Source of the DNA: Melieria omissa
Taxonomy: Eukaryota; Arthropoda; Insecta; Diptera; Ulidiidae
Direction of reading: 5' to 3'
Assembly: GCA_963971225.1 (NCBI GenBank)
Contig: OZ020269.1
Location: 107,455,486 to 107,519,485, forward strand
Length of the DNA stretch: 64,000 nucleotides
The stretch's first letter is position 1, and each line of letters begins with the position of its first letter. Positions 10,641 through 23,344 of the stretch are shown here, in pieces. The translations under genes were made by a program, and so were the position numbers. The notes under the pieces were generated by a model. The model saw only the letters and a program-made list of their open reading frames with translations. It did no database searches and had not been told where the DNA came from.

Positions 10641-13400
10641 CCTTGCCAGGACACGGCACACACAGTAAAATTGGGAATTAAGTTGTTTGGCTTTGGAGGC
10701 CGAACCAACACATCAGGATTAGCTGCTGCAAATGAGATTTAAGCCCGAAATATGCCGATTATGGCACAAAACATGGCACACAGGTACGAGGCCACATGCC
10801 ACATGCTGCATGCAACATGCAAATGAATGAAAATTTCAATATTGTTTGCAGATGTCACACTGCCAATGTGACTATGTACACAAAAGCGGCACAAGATAAC
10901 AGGCAATAAAAACAACAACAACAACAACTACAATAACAACTACAACCATGGAAGAAAGAATTACAACAGCAAGAACTACAAGCAACAACAAAAGCATTGA
11001 AAGCGGAAGCAACAGACAAACTCAATTGACAAAAGGACTTTTGACACATCAGCGTTAAGGATTCGCTTGTCGTAGTTTTTCTCTTTAAATTTTTGGGGTT
11101 TTCCGCAAAATATTCCATTCCGAGTAGTGAGTCGGCCTCATACCCTCTGAAGTGTGTGTGTGCAACATTTGCACCTGTTGCACATAGACACACACCAAAA
11201 AAAAATCCAGCCTATTGGCATTTTTTGTTTTCTTTTTGCTGAATTGCTGCGCAATGCTCAGCGTGAACAAACAACAACAACAATAAAAATAGAATGCCAA
11301 AAGATAACAAGCGCGCAAATTAGTGTGGAAAAATGCAACAACAATGCAGCTGATGAGTGTTACCGTTGCTTATGTTGCGGATGTTGCAGCCTTTGTGCCG
11401 CAGCGGCAACACTCGGCGTGGCTTCCACGTGGCCAATGTGCCGCAAAGGTGTCCCTGTGCCCTGTGCCGGGTTTGAGATTTCAAACAGACGCTGCTGTTG
11501 CTAGCAGATGTGCACAGCTGCTCGTTCGTTGGTCGGGGAGTGATCATCATGTTGGTGTGGCATGCGGCACAGCACGCACGAAGAAAGTTCATGTGGAGTG
11601 TGCAGCCGGAACTTGATTTGATAAGCGACTCATTTGGCAACAGTTTCAGTTTTTTGGCACAAGTCTGTCTGACTGACGGCTGCTGGCCACAGTCTGCGCG
11701 ACCAGCTGCCACTTGGTGTGCAGGCAAAATCAACACATGGCCGACACAGAGGCGGCAGCAGCTAATGTGAAGAAGTTTTATTGATTTGTTTTCAAATGAA
11801 ATGAAAAACATACAAAATTGTTCCATAAGATTCTTCTATATTTCCTACTTGTCTCATTCAACCCCATCTTATTAACATATCAACTCATAAATCCATCAAC
11901 AGCATATAAAACATAAATATTGGCGGTATTCACACACACACACACACACATGAAGCTAAATGTCCAAATCAAACACAAATCGTAATCATCACAACACAAT
12001 CAAGTTTTAAACGGCCCTTTATGAAAATCACAAAACCACAATCACACCAACAACAACAAGCTGACAATATAAAAAAATAATAATAAAAAATCATAAAACC
12101 GAAAATCCTTTCTTCCGCCTCTAATGGCTGCAATCTTTCGCCACTGCGTCGGCATCACTTATCCTCCTCGACCTTTGTTTCGAACAGCATTTTTCCTATA
12201 ACATAACAAAAACAACAACATGTCTCATGTTGTTGTTGTTGTACCCTAAATACGCCTCGCAGCATCTCGCAAGCGTCTAAATGACTCAAATGCGCATCGC
12301 GTACACCTAAAAACCGCCTAAATTGAACTTAATTCCTGCGCAGTGGCGCAACGTTTCGACAGCAGAATCCATTAAATTGTTGGCCAAGCCGCCAAACAGC
12401 CAAACCAACCGACTCAACCAACCGAACGAACGCACTGCGATCATTACATCAGCCGCGGTTGGATGCTCCTGATCGGCGCATCGATGTGGGATGTGTTCGA
12501 TTGTCGTTGTTATTGTTGTTATTATTATTTTGAGTGTTGTTGTTGTTGTTGCTATTATCTTGGGGGGTTGTTAGAGCATCGCAGCATATCAAAAAGCCGC
12601 TAATGGTCGCGCTGCCATATTACGAAAATCGATCAAAAACCCTGATCGATCATATCATTTGGGTATTTAGTGAAATAGGTTTTTTTTTTATTATCGTTTT
12701 TTTTTGTTGTTGTTGCCATGTATTTTGGTGATCTCTTTGTGGTTGTTGTTGTTTGTTTGGATGGTGTTAGTTGCCGTTATTGTTGATTGCCGATCGTTTC
12801 GCTTTGATTTGCTGTGACCTGATCAGCTGCGGTTTTTACGAGCTGCTTAGGTTTGTTCTTTGTGGTTGTTGTTTTTTATGATCAAATATTGCTGCCTGTA
12901 GGCGCTGATTAGGCGATTTTCATTGTAGCGCCAGGCGCGCGTTGCTTTGAACTTGGATCTTGTTTGAGCTGCCGCGCCGCCTCACAATGCAACCTTCACT
13001 CACACACACAAACACAGAGAGACAGCCACTCGTAATATTTTTGAAAGGTTTGAAAGTATGCTGACACATTTTGGCAGTTGGGCGTTTACGACTCGTACTG
13101 TTAGGCCCTGAGGACAATGTTGCCCACGTGAAATGGCGTTCCCTCCATAAAAATGCACTATTTACATTTTGTGGAATTTTTACTGTACATGTGTCAACTG
13201 TGAAATTTGCCAGCCCACATCTACGATTGTTCCGAAAGCAATTAAATTGTGACAACAATCGATTTATTGCATTAACACTTTCGAGATTGCACCATCTACC
13301 GAAATTTACATGTCAACTGGCCATTAACATCTTGCAAGTTAACCTTTGGACAACAAACTGGGTCATGCAAACCCACCAATACTCTTATCTTAACTTTTTT
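10640..13400. other. unique intronic or regulatory islands
   Basis: No gene was recognised. A G+C-richer block lies at 11330-11770, CAA/TTG runs occur at about 10907-10940, 11268-11285, 12205-12240 and 12500-12555, and a CA dinucleotide run occurs at about 11930-11950. The overlapping open frames on both strands are Cys/Ala/Gln-rich readings of these repeats. The stretch may contain enhancers (inference). Confidence 0.4.
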
Positions 13401-14255
13401 GGCACGAAGTTCAATTTTGAAAACCAAAAAACTGTTGGTAGAAATGTTCCCATACTATGAAAGTTGTGGCTACGGGCTTTTCCTGTCATAGATTTCAGTC
13501 ATTGTTGTGGCTCTGGGAATTCAGAGGACGAAGATTGAAAATACACTAATAAATGATTACAAGTGTGTATCTTTTCCATGTTTCCATGCTATGAAAGTTG
13601 AGGATAAAAAATCTTCTATAATCATGTTGCATAGTCACAAATTCTGAAATCATCCTTTTATCCGGAGTAATATAATATGAATAATTATTTTTCGTGGATC
13701 ATAAGATATGAATAATTAATTTGCGGGCCCTTAAAAACTTGTTGCGACGTATTATCCCAGTAGTACCGAAGGGATTAAACCACAAACAATCCCAAAGCTC
13801 AATCTATGTTAAAAAGTCATAGAAAAGTTCATGGAAAGATGAGAGACCTTGAGAAATACGGGGCTCCCAGACATACAAGCCGAGGTTTAGCCATAGCAGT
13901 AGAGTGGCACAGAATGTGTTCCAGGGTTTTAATGACGCCATGCTAGTCACATTTCCTTCACTCGTTCGATTCTGTTAATTCCATTTTGTTCACATGAGAT
14001 GCCTTTAGTTTCTCCGTAACTCCTTAGTTTTGCTCAGATTGGTTTCAGACAATTCTTTCGTCTGAATCAGTGCCCTCCCTAGTTTTCCTATTTTTGATGA
14101 CCAGTTGTGTACATACGGTTTTGATAATCATGGATCTTTTTTCATCGTCCATACAGAATCTGCATAGCTCGCTCTTCGTGATTCCTACTCGTGCTCCAAG
14201 CATATTTAGCACACAATGTCATTTAACTTAGATCCAGAAGGTACTTAGATGTTCT
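13400..14255. other. non-coding, A+T-rich, short local duplications
   Basis: The phrase 'atgttcccatactatgaaagtt' is echoed at about 13575 as 'catgtttccatgctatgaaa', indicating a decayed approximately 135-bp duplication. The motif 'caattctttcgtctga' at about 14050 also occurs near 3006. No exon was recognised. Confidence 0.4.
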
Positions 14256-14261
14256 TTTTTA

Positions 14262-14490
14262 TTAAACGAGCCAACGCGCAGGTGATACCCCTAAAACGCA
14301 TTGCACTGGTTCAGGAACAATATATAAGTTGGGAAAAAGGATGTTGGGTGAAGAATTTATGGACTCTTGCCTTGAACCCATCAAGATCATAAGTGCTGAG
14401 GAAAATATCTGCAGGGAGACCATTCCACAATCGCACTGTACGGGCCGGGAACTAACTTTCTCTGTAGTGCGTACAGAATGAGCTGGAATG
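14262..14490 (-). mobile_element. 5'-truncated LINE fragment, same family as the element at 47.4 kb
   Basis: The reverse complement aligns almost base for base with about 50165-50393, which holds the end of the LINE reading frame and its 3' UTR. Shared blocks include 'acgagccaacgcgcag' and 'aggatgttgggtgaagaatt', followed by 'tatggactcttgccttgaa'. Similarity fades beyond about 14490, so this is a roughly 230-bp 5'-truncated insertion, the usual outcome of abortive target-primed reverse transcription. The A-rich tail is reduced to a T-rich stretch just left of it. Confidence 0.9.
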
Positions 14491-15530
14491 AACCACTTGG
14501 ACCACTTATGGTTTTCCTGATCCATGAATCCCTGTTTGACTGTAATCAGTCTTGTCAACACCTATGATCGGTTCATGTTTATTGAGTCATCTTGCGACCT
14601 CTCTTTAGCCAATCTGTACACTTCCTGCCAGTGTATTTTTACCCGGCTATCCTATGAAAGATCTTGACGTACATTTGATGTCTTCCAAACTGGTTTGAAG
14701 TCAAATATTGAAATTGAATTGAATTGAAATTGAAGTCAATTCAGATCCTTGATTCACTGGACAGATTATCGGACAATACGATTATCCTTTTCCTTATAAC
14801 ATTCAGAGCCAGTATTTTTCTGACACACTCATTTATGGCAAAAACCTCAACCTGGAAGGCCCTGACATTATTTCCAAGACTGACTGTCAGCTGAGAGAAA
14901 GCACTTTTGTTCCTGCTTCCGTCCCTCCTTCTGTCTTAGTTCCAACGGTGTGCCAGACAATAGAAAATACCACACATGAGACACAGTGCTTCCTGAGCGG
15001 TATCTCCGTTTTGTACTTTCTTCTGAAGAGCTGAGAGAAGTATCTGGAGTCTTCAGTTTTCATAAATGGGATCAATTAATCTCTAAGGACCAATCTCTAT
15101 ACACCAGATCGAGTCCTCCAGGCTTTGTCCAACCATTGGACCCTTTCTTCGGACTTCACGACAGTAAAATTTCAAATTATCGAAAATTCTGTATATCTTT
15201 TTTGTAACAATTCTAAAAATAAGTAAATAAATAATTAAATTGATAAGTGATCGATTGCATGTGTGTTCCTTGGTATGAATCCGCTATGGATCTGTGCATT
15301 CCCAATGTAACATTTAGGTCTGCAGATGTTCTGAGACACCTGGTTCTAAAAATATTGAAACCTTGCAATATTCAAAGCTATCAAAATAGCGTCACTTTGG
15401 ATTTCAGTTTAATTGTTGTTACTAGAAATCAATTGAAAGCACACCAACACAAAATGAAAATCTCCTAACTTTTCTCAAAGCAATTCTCCATTCTAAATTT
15501 CTTTTAGACCTTTAGACCTACGATATACCT
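14491..15530. other. non-coding; possible decayed repeats
   Basis: No exon or RNA gene was recognised. An antisense frame at 14887-15075 is Lys/Arg/Thr-rich without a recognisable domain. The sequence could be older transposon debris behind the LINE fragment, but no specific family could be assigned. Confidence 0.35.
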
Positions 15531-15534
15531 CGTA

Positions 15535-16060
15535 TGTTTCCTTAAATCTCGAAGAAAATCTTCTAATCTGGAAGCACTGTCTGCGACCCAAGAGGCCAAT
15601 TAATACTCTCTCAAAACAAGAAGCAAGTCAGCTATTCAGGTCGCACTTCCTAAGGAACTAACATTACAAGATTTAATGTTCTCCTAAAGGAAATCTTTAA
15701 GGAAATCTTCTAATCTGCAAACCAAAAGGACAATATTCTCTCCAAACTAGAAGAAAGTCTTCTTTTCTGGCAGCACTTCCTAAGGAACTCACATAACAAA
15801 ATTAAATGTTCTTCTAAATTTGGAAGAAAATCTTCTTATCTGCAACCCAAGGTGCCAACATTCTCTCAAAACTAGAGGCAAATCTCCTATTCTTTCTGCA
15901 CTTCCTGGGGAGTTCACATTAAAAAATGAAATGTTCTCCTAAATCTGAAAGAAAATCTTTTAATCTGCAATCCAAGAGGCCAATACTCTCTCAAAACTAG
16001 AAGAAAATGTTCTTCTTCAAATTCTTTCCGCACTTCCTGAGGAACTCATATTACAAAATC
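15535..16060. repeat. degenerate tandem array, about 115-125-bp units, about 4-5 copies
   Basis: Recurring blocks are 'gaaaatcttctaatctg', 'caagaggccaata', 'ctctcaaaactagaag', 'gcacttcctaaggaactc' and 'acattacaaaatt'. Units start near 15550, 15700, 15820, 15945 and 16015 (partial). The array stops abruptly at the island that begins near 16070. Confidence 0.85.
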
Positions 16061-16069
16061 TTTCGAAAC

Positions 16070-18100
16070 GCTCACTTCGAACATGAAACTCCAGACTCGA
16101 ATGGTCGGAGTCAGCACTTTCATTTATTTTGATATGATTTCTGCATAATTTTTATGTTCCTTAAATCAATTTACATGGATTTTGTCGGTGTAAATTTGAA
16201 TTTTTTTATTGCAAGTCAACAAAGTTGCTGTCTGGCACACATTAGCCGCATTGGCAGCACGCAACACATTTCGATTGATTCGTCGAAGCAACAAATCGCT
16301 GTGTGTGTTCGCAAAGGCGGCGCTAGCCCTGCCCACCGCTTTACGGCTGCTTGGTGAATTTTACGAAAACATTTTTTTATTATGCTTACCACCTTCGAGG
16401 TGAATTCTGGCTGCGCTTAATTATTGCATGCAATAAAAAATCACCAAAAAGGCAAAGAAGGGACGAGAAGCAGAGAGCAGCGTTCAACATTGACAGTTGT
16501 AATGCAATGTCACTCAATGTCAGACGTGCTAATAGTCATGGCACACACACACACACACACTCGCACACAGAGGCCCAGAAGTGCCAACCTGCCAACTATA
16601 AAAAGATATGTTTCTGTTTATTTGTTTGTGTGCGTGCGTGTGTGTGGCGCAGGGGTGTGGAGCAGCCAGCGCAAATATGCCTTAAACAAATAACATAAAA
16701 TCAGCAAAGGGCAAGCAACAACAATCACTGTGCTGAAACAACAGACAATAAAAACCGCGCCGCAGCCGCCTAGCAGGATCGGCCCGAGTCCTTAAGGCAG
16801 CGAGCGGGGCGGTCTCGCATAACAAAACGCGTGTAAATAAATTGCTCGCCACCCGGCGGGCAGCACGGGACAGCCGCACAGCCGCACAGACGGATGCGTT
16901 GCCGAAACAGGCGGCCAGGCCGTGAGGCCATCGGGCGTTCGGGCGCTGCTAACCTCGGCGCAGGACATGACATTTTTATTATGTTGTACGTGTCATTGTC
17001 GTTGTAGCCGTTTTTGTTGTTGTTGTGCAGTTGCACCTTTTCGCTTAATTTTCTGTTTGCTCATTTTTGTTTCTTCTTTACATTTTTTTTCTGTTGGTTT
17101 TTTGTTTGGGCCATCAATTGAAGTTTCAGCACTTGGCCCGCGGTCCAGTGCCCACAGTCAGACGCAGAATTCTTGGCAAAATTATTTATTATTGTTGTTA
17201 GTGGCATTGCTGCCTGCGACTGTTGGTGACTGCCGTCTGGCCTCAAGCTGCAGCTCACTGCTCACTGCCGGCCCCTACACCGAAATGTGCAACTATGCGC
17301 ATTTTTTTTCTTTATTATTGTTGTTGTTGTTGTGTCTACCAGCCAGCCAGCAAGCAAGCGCCCCCTATTTGTGATTTAGTTTCCTTTTATGGCGTCGCAG
17401 CCGTTGCCGCTGTCATGGCCGCTGGGTCCTTTTGGCGCAACGATGTTGTAGGTGTAATACCAATGTTGTTGTTATTGTTGTTGTTGGAATCATTTAGCCA
17501 TGCTGATTGCATGATTTCATTTGTTAGCTTTGCTGGCGGTTGTTGTTTGCCTGTTGGCAACATAAATCAACCAGCAACATTTTTCTACTCTTTTCAATTT
17601 TTCTTCTTTTCTTTCGATTCATTTCGTTTCGCTTTTTTCGTTTCGGTTTTTATTTTTCTTTTCAAGGTGTTGATGTGGTTTTTTGTCTTTTCGTTGTTGA
17701 GCCGTCAAGTTTTATGCCCGTAGGGTTGATGTAAAATTTTTACGATCTTGACTTAATGAGATCCTTTCGGCATTTAATTATGTCGTTTAGGCCAAATTTG
17801 TGGCCTTTGCTGCGAGCGATTTCGTACAACTGCAAAGATATTTTTAGAGCGTGGGGCAGCGTTTCTTCTGCTTAATTGGCGCGACAGCTCCACGATGGCG
17901 AGGACTGGCTGACTGACTGCTTGAGCAATCATACATTGTGGCGACTGTTTGATGGGAAAGGATTGAGAAGCTTTTGGCTACATTTGATACTTCATGGCTG
18001 AACGTTGACTGTTGACTTGTCAGCTAAGATTGTCGACTAGTTTCTGTATAAAGAATTGAGGCGATTTTGTGTTTAACTATAATTTAAAACTGGAAGCCTA
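16070..18100. other. G+C-rich island with CA and TTG runs
   Basis: The most G+C-rich part is 16750-16970, which contains CCGCACAG repeats and GGCGGGC-type words. A CA run lies at 16541-16562, and TTG/GTTGTT runs at about 17010-17025, 17190-17200, 17320-17330 and 17465-17485. Overlapping open frames are Cys/Leu- or Val-rich readings of these simple repeats, with no domain. Candidate regulatory DNA (inference). Confidence 0.4.
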
Positions 18101-18109
18101 AAGCCTTAA

Positions 18110-19080
18110 GTGAAGATGAGTAATAATTTGATTCAGTGTTCACAACACTACAAGATCTCGACGGAACCATTGAGCAGTCAACCGTTTCTGAAGAGGAAAA
18201 GTCGATCAATTAGAACTTTAACTTCTTCTTCACTAGCAGATCATGAAAGATCTAATGAGTTCTTATCCATTTCTAAAGAGGGAAAAGTCAATCTCCTTTG
18301 AGGCGAACCAATTTGAACTTTGGATAGGTGATTGAAGCGAATTCTTCTTTGTTAGCAGATCTAGACAAATCTATTGCGTTCTTCTCTATCTTTGAAGAGG
18401 AAAAGTCCATCAGTTTTCTTCGAAGCGAACCAATTGGAACTTTAACTGCTTCTTCTTTTTCTTCACTAGCAGATCATGAACGATCTATTGAGTCCTTATC
18501 CATTTTTGTAGAGAAAAAGTCGATCAGTTTCCTTCGAAGCGAACCAATTGGAACTTTTTAAAGGCGTTTGAAGCGAGCCTTTTCTTTTTCTTCTTTTATA
18601 TAAGCAGATCCAAAAAGATCTATTGAGTTCTTTTCCATTTTTTGAAAAGGGAAAAGTCGATCTGTTGCGTTCGAAGCGGACCCATTGGAACTTTAGCTTC
18701 TTGTTCTTCCTTAGTAGCAGATCTAGAAAAACGCATAGAGCTCTTACAAATTTCTGAAGAAGAAACCCCAATCAGTTTCCTTCGAAGCGAACCAATTCGA
18801 ACTTTTGAAAGGTGTTTGAAGCGAGATTTTGTCTCTTCTTCTTTTTTGCTAGCACAGAGATCCAGACAGGTCTTTTGAGTTCTTATCCATTTCTGAAGAC
18901 AAAAAGTCGATCAATTTCCTGAAGCGAACCAATTGGAACTTTTTAGCGAGACCTCAATTGCTTCGACAGTAAAAGATGTAGACAGACCCTTTGAGCTTCC
19001 TTCCATCTCGAAGAATAAAACCGATCAATTTCTCTTAATGCAAACCAATTCGAACTTCTGAAAGGCTTTTGAAGCGGGAA
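18110..19080. repeat. degenerate tandem array, about 110-125-bp units, about 8 copies
   Basis: Recurring blocks are 'agcagatc', a 'gaaagatctattgagttctt' block, 'tccatttctgaagag', 'aaaagtcgatcag', 'ccttcgaagcgaaccaatt' and 'ggaactttaactgcttctt'. Units start near 18120, 18235, 18355, 18470, 18605, 18715, 18855 and 18980. The frame shifts between units, so this is not a protein repeat. Confidence 0.9.
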
Positions 19081-19890
19081 TTAAACTTCTGCTAAATTTC
19101 CCAAGTTTATCAGAAAATTTAACCCAAAAAAAAATTTCCGGACTGTAGCCTATTTTATAAAAATGATCATTTTGTATGGGAGTCCCATGAAGGGTTGGAG
19201 ATGGGGTATAAATATGTTTGAAAGAAATGTTCACTAAGGAAAACTAATGGGGGTCAGTCATAGATTTTAATTCTCTAAGACCAACTTTTGACCATCTGTG
19301 GAGAAATTTGTCGAATTTCCTAACGTTTTTGAGAACTTTGACCTGGCTGCGACGCCATTTAGCCACTCCAGCCCCGAAAATTTTTGGCTCACGCACTTTT
19401 TCACCGAACCGTATAAAATTTGAGGTTACGGAGCATTGAAATCGTGCACTAAATCATGGCTTGTGCACAGTGATGATCCTAATGAGCTGACATATTGAAG
19501 CTTTTCATGAAGACAGTATTCAAGTAACCTCTTAAGTTACTTGGCAATCGAAGGTCAAAGTGTTGAGTTATCGGCATTATTCCGTCGTGATTTCAACTTC
19601 AACTGGCGACCCCATTTTGCATCGATCTATATTTCAATGTGAAGTAGACTCGAATTGCAGTGGTAGGAATTTGTTGGGGTTCTTACAACTTCTAACACAA
19701 TCCAAGTACAAAGCAGAGACGATGGTGGCATAAAGTTGTTACCCCGGAAATGTTTCTGTAACATGTTGAACCCTGAATCATTGCTACATTATGCAATCAT
19801 GTGACACCGCTACACTCTAAAAAGAAATATCAAAATCACTGCTTCAGTTGGATATTAGAAGGTTGAGTTATGATCTCACATTCGACTAGT
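19081..19890. other. non-coding, nothing recognised
   Basis: Moderately A+T-rich sequence without a recognised exon, RNA gene or repeat. Confidence 0.4.
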
Positions 19891-20058
19891 TCTTATACAA
19901 CTTATTAGAACTAGTCTTATCTTTTTGTTGTTTCTAGAAGAATCCTTCTTTTATTTGTCGAGATCACTTCTTATACAACTTATCTTATACAACTTATTAG
20001 AACTAGTCTTATCTTTTTGTTGTTTCTAGAAGAATCCTTCTTTAATTTGTCGAGATCA
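19891..20058. repeat. 92-bp tandem duplication
   Basis: The block starting 'tcttatacaacttattagaa' at 19891 recurs at 19983 with one substitution ('cttcttttatttg' versus 'cttctttaatttg'). It includes 'ctagtcttatctttttgttg' and 'tctagaagaatccttctt'. Near identity indicates a recent duplication. A short third remnant ('cttatacaacttatc') lies between the two copies. Confidence 0.95.
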
Positions 20059-20159
20059 GTGTCAGAAAACATGCTTCCAGAGAGGGTATCGGTTTGATTA
20101 TAAGGTTGAGTTGGATTCCCAAAATTTTTGGATTAAATCGAATTGATTGAAAGGACAAT

Positions 20160-20830
20160 TATGTTTGAGAGCGAGGAGGACGTATGCGAGAGTAGTAGGA
20201 ATGTTAGGCTGGAACTGATTGATTCTTATGTCGAATTAGATGGATGAGTGGACCATCTACATTTTATGTTCATAAGAGCGAAACACCTTCAGTGTTTTGT
20301 GTCAATTGAAGGCGGTTGGACCGGTTGTTGGGTTGGATCGGTTTGGCTGTTGCATCTGATGGAATCGTTCACAAGATGGGATCAAATTGAAGTTGGGTTC
20401 GATTAGGAGGAAGAAATATCAATGCAAAAACCGTAGAAGGGATTGCTGGGTTATGTGGCTCTGTATGAAACACAATTAGATCTGTACGACCCATTACGAT
20501 ACAACAAATTGGCAAAATTGTTGAGTTTGACGAAATTAATTGTAAGGACACTGAAGGATGAGAGCTAGAATAAGTAATTGTTGTGTTAGAACTGATTGAT
20601 TCTTACGTTTAATGATTGGACCATTTACACTTCATGTTCATTTAAAGTCAAACACCTTCAGGAGATTGAAGAGGGTTGGATCGGTTTGGTCGTTGGATTG
20701 AATTTATTGTATGTTGGGATCGGATTGAGGTTAGATTGGATTGCGAGGGTGGGAAGTGTATGTGGCAGTAGTAGAATTGATTGTTGGATTAGATCGGATT
20801 TATTGGTAGAATGGGTTTAGTTGAGAAGTG
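20160..20830. repeat. degenerate duplication, two approximately 370-bp units
   Basis: The order 'aactgattgattctta', 'ggaccat', 'tacattttatgttcat', 'aacaccttca' and 'ggttggatcggtttgg' at 20212-20345 is repeated at 20590-20700. The following parts are both rich in 'gggatcg' and 'ttggatt' words. Confidence 0.7.
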
Positions 20831-22100
20831 ACATTTCACAGAGGTCTGACGTTTTTTAAAGTGTTTTTTGCTATTTTGAACTCAAATTCGACACCACTAA
20901 ACTTAAGCGAACCTAAGCGTTTGCGAGTTGCGTGTTGGCATGCAAATGCCGTGAACTGCACGAAAGTTAGCATTGGCCCAACGAAAAAGCAACGGCGACC
21001 TGCGTGCCTGAGGGCCGTTTTCGGCAGCGGTGGCGTGATGACGCCCCGGCTGTCTCTTTCGGCTCTTAACACCAGCTGAGTGCGCTGATTTCGATTTTTT
21101 TGCACACGAAAATACGCGTCGAAAACGGACCTTGTGCCCTTGTTTGTGCACAGCGAAAATTGATTCAAAGGCCAAGCGAAACAGTAGAAAAAGGGAGACA
21201 GCAAAGCGGATAAATAAACATTTTAAAATTGCAAGAAAAATTGTCAGGTGCGGTTGCGTGTTAAGGTGCGATGCCTCAAGCCACACACACACACACACAC
21301 ATTTGCAACTCCACACATGGACAGACACAAGTAGGGAGGAACGCAACCGTTAACGCGTGCACCAACACCTCGATTGACAGTTGGCAGCGCTGGCGGCTTA
21401 AAGCGGCAGCTGGCGCCGCATTTACGGCCACATTTGCACGCTGCACTTGCCGCCTCGCCGCTGAGTGGCAACGAGTGGGTTGTGTGAGTCGCTCTGTTCA
21501 AGTGCGGCGCGCAGGTTAAGGACGCACGCAGCAGCGTTTACTGCCACTGGGGCGGCATCTGTTGGCTGTTGGTCATTATTGAGGTTCGATTATTTGCGCG
21601 TTCTTCGTTGGAATAAGTTAATTTGCATGCGGCACTGCTGCAGCGGCACGCGTCCGCCTGTCTGTCGTTGTGGGGGGTCCAAAGTCGCTTTTCATGCGTT
21701 TTCCACTTTGCCTTTTGGCCCATTTGTCCGTTGATTACGTTTACTTTTATTGATTACGAAATGTCTTTGGCCATTTGTAGGTTAGGTTGAGTTGGTCGTG
21801 TAGCGCATTCAAGTGCCGTGTTTGGCGGGCAATTTAGATAAAAGCCTAAATAATGTGCGCCCATTTGTTGTGGTGTTGCCGCTGTTACGGAACTACGAAA
21901 AATGCTTTGTTTGGATTTACGCTGCAGTGGTGGGGGGAGAAAAGTGGGCAGAGGGTCGACAAACGGTAAACTGATGGCTCGATATCTGTCAGCATTTGTT
22001 GTAAAAGAGGTTTTGGGCAAACTTGTGAACTATTTTTAGATGAAAAATTTTTAGATTCAAGGCTCTTTGACTTTTAGTTACAGTTTAGTTAGTTTACGGA
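20831..22100. other. G+C-rich island with a CA dinucleotide run
   Basis: Unique G+C-richer DNA at about 20930-21720, with (CA)10 at about 21281-21302. Open frames on both strands overlap each other, and none shows a known domain. Candidate enhancer (inference). Confidence 0.4.
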
Positions 22101-22189
22101 GCTACAGTTGTGGGCAAAAAAGTAGTGGAATTCACTTGAAAAGGATGAGTTTGGTTATTAATTTTTAAGTTGTATGCAGGACTGTACAG

Positions 22190-22970
22190 AGACCGGGGAA
22201 TTTTTTTTTATGAGAAAAATTGTTTGAAAACAAAATATTGATATTTAAATTGCCAAAAAATAATCAAATTTTAGTTTACTTTTTTTTAATTGTTGTTTGT
22301 TGTTTTTTTAGGATCTGAACTTTTTCCAAAATGTATCCAAATCCATCAAAATTAAAACATAAATTAAAATAAGAACAACATAAAAATTAATTGGAAAATT
22401 TTGAATTACAAATAATTTATTGAAAAGGAAGTCGGTTTGATGGCTCTCTCTCTACATTCTATGCAGTTGTACTTTTTTACAACTTTTTTTTAAGTAATTT
22501 TTTTTAACACAAAATGGTGAATTGAAAATAAAGCAAACGTAAATTGATTGCAAAATTATGCGATTTTAAGCCTCTTTCTACTTTCTACTCAATAAATTTC
22601 TAAAACTAATTTTTTTTAAAAATTTTTTTGAAGATACAAATTTTGAATTGAAAATAAAACAAAAAAAATTTGATTGCAAAATTACGTAGATTTTCTGTCT
22701 CTTTCTACTTTCTACCCAATTGCTATAATTTCCTATCACTAAAAAGTTGTCAGTCTTATTTTTTTTTAATTTTTGTTTTTATTTCCTCTCTTTTCAAATC
22801 GTCTCCAAATTTTATACAAATCCACAAACATTTTGAACTAAAAAAATTAATAAATCTTAATTGCAATTTGGTCGATTTTCTGTTTCTTTCTTTCGCAATG
22901 TCTGTAGTTTTCCATTAATAAAAAGGTGTCAGTGACTCAATTTTTTTTAAAAGATATTTTTCCTAAATAA
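22190..22970. repeat. A+T-rich degenerate tandem array, about 130-170-bp units
   Basis: Blocks recur: 'ttttgaattgaaaataaa', 'ttgattgcaaaattacg', 'gattttctgtctctttctac', 'actttctactcaat' and long T runs. Copies start near 22390, 22510, 22635 and 22830. Confidence 0.75.
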
Positions 22971-23340
22971 TAAACAACAAAAAACATTTCAAAAAACTTG
23001 CGAAACAATTGAAGCAAAAGTAAATTAAAATAAAATTGCTACAACTACAAACAACAAAAATAACAATAAAAATGCAAAGTTGTTTTGTTGTTGTTTTAGT
23101 TAAAAACTATGCAAATGTATTGTTGGTCATAAAAACTGAAGTCGAATGAGAAGTAAACAAAATCAAAACATCGTAAAAAATCTAAATAGGAAATACAATT
23201 GTCATATATGTACAACAATTACAAAAACAACAACAAAAAAGACATTGGGACTGAGTAAAACAGAAATTGAAAGTAAGATTTTTGTAAAAATGTTTGGAAG
23301 TGATCTACTAGTTGATAGTATACAATTTATTACGCAAATA
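22971..23340. other. A+T-rich, CAA-rich spacer
   Basis: CAA and AAT runs between two tandem arrays. No gene seen. Confidence 0.4.
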
Positions 23341-23344
23341 TTTG

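Noticed and set aside
22108..22200. Tc1-like end ('cagttgtgggcaaaaaagta') beside a TA
   Set aside because: No inverted partner was found within a few kilobases.
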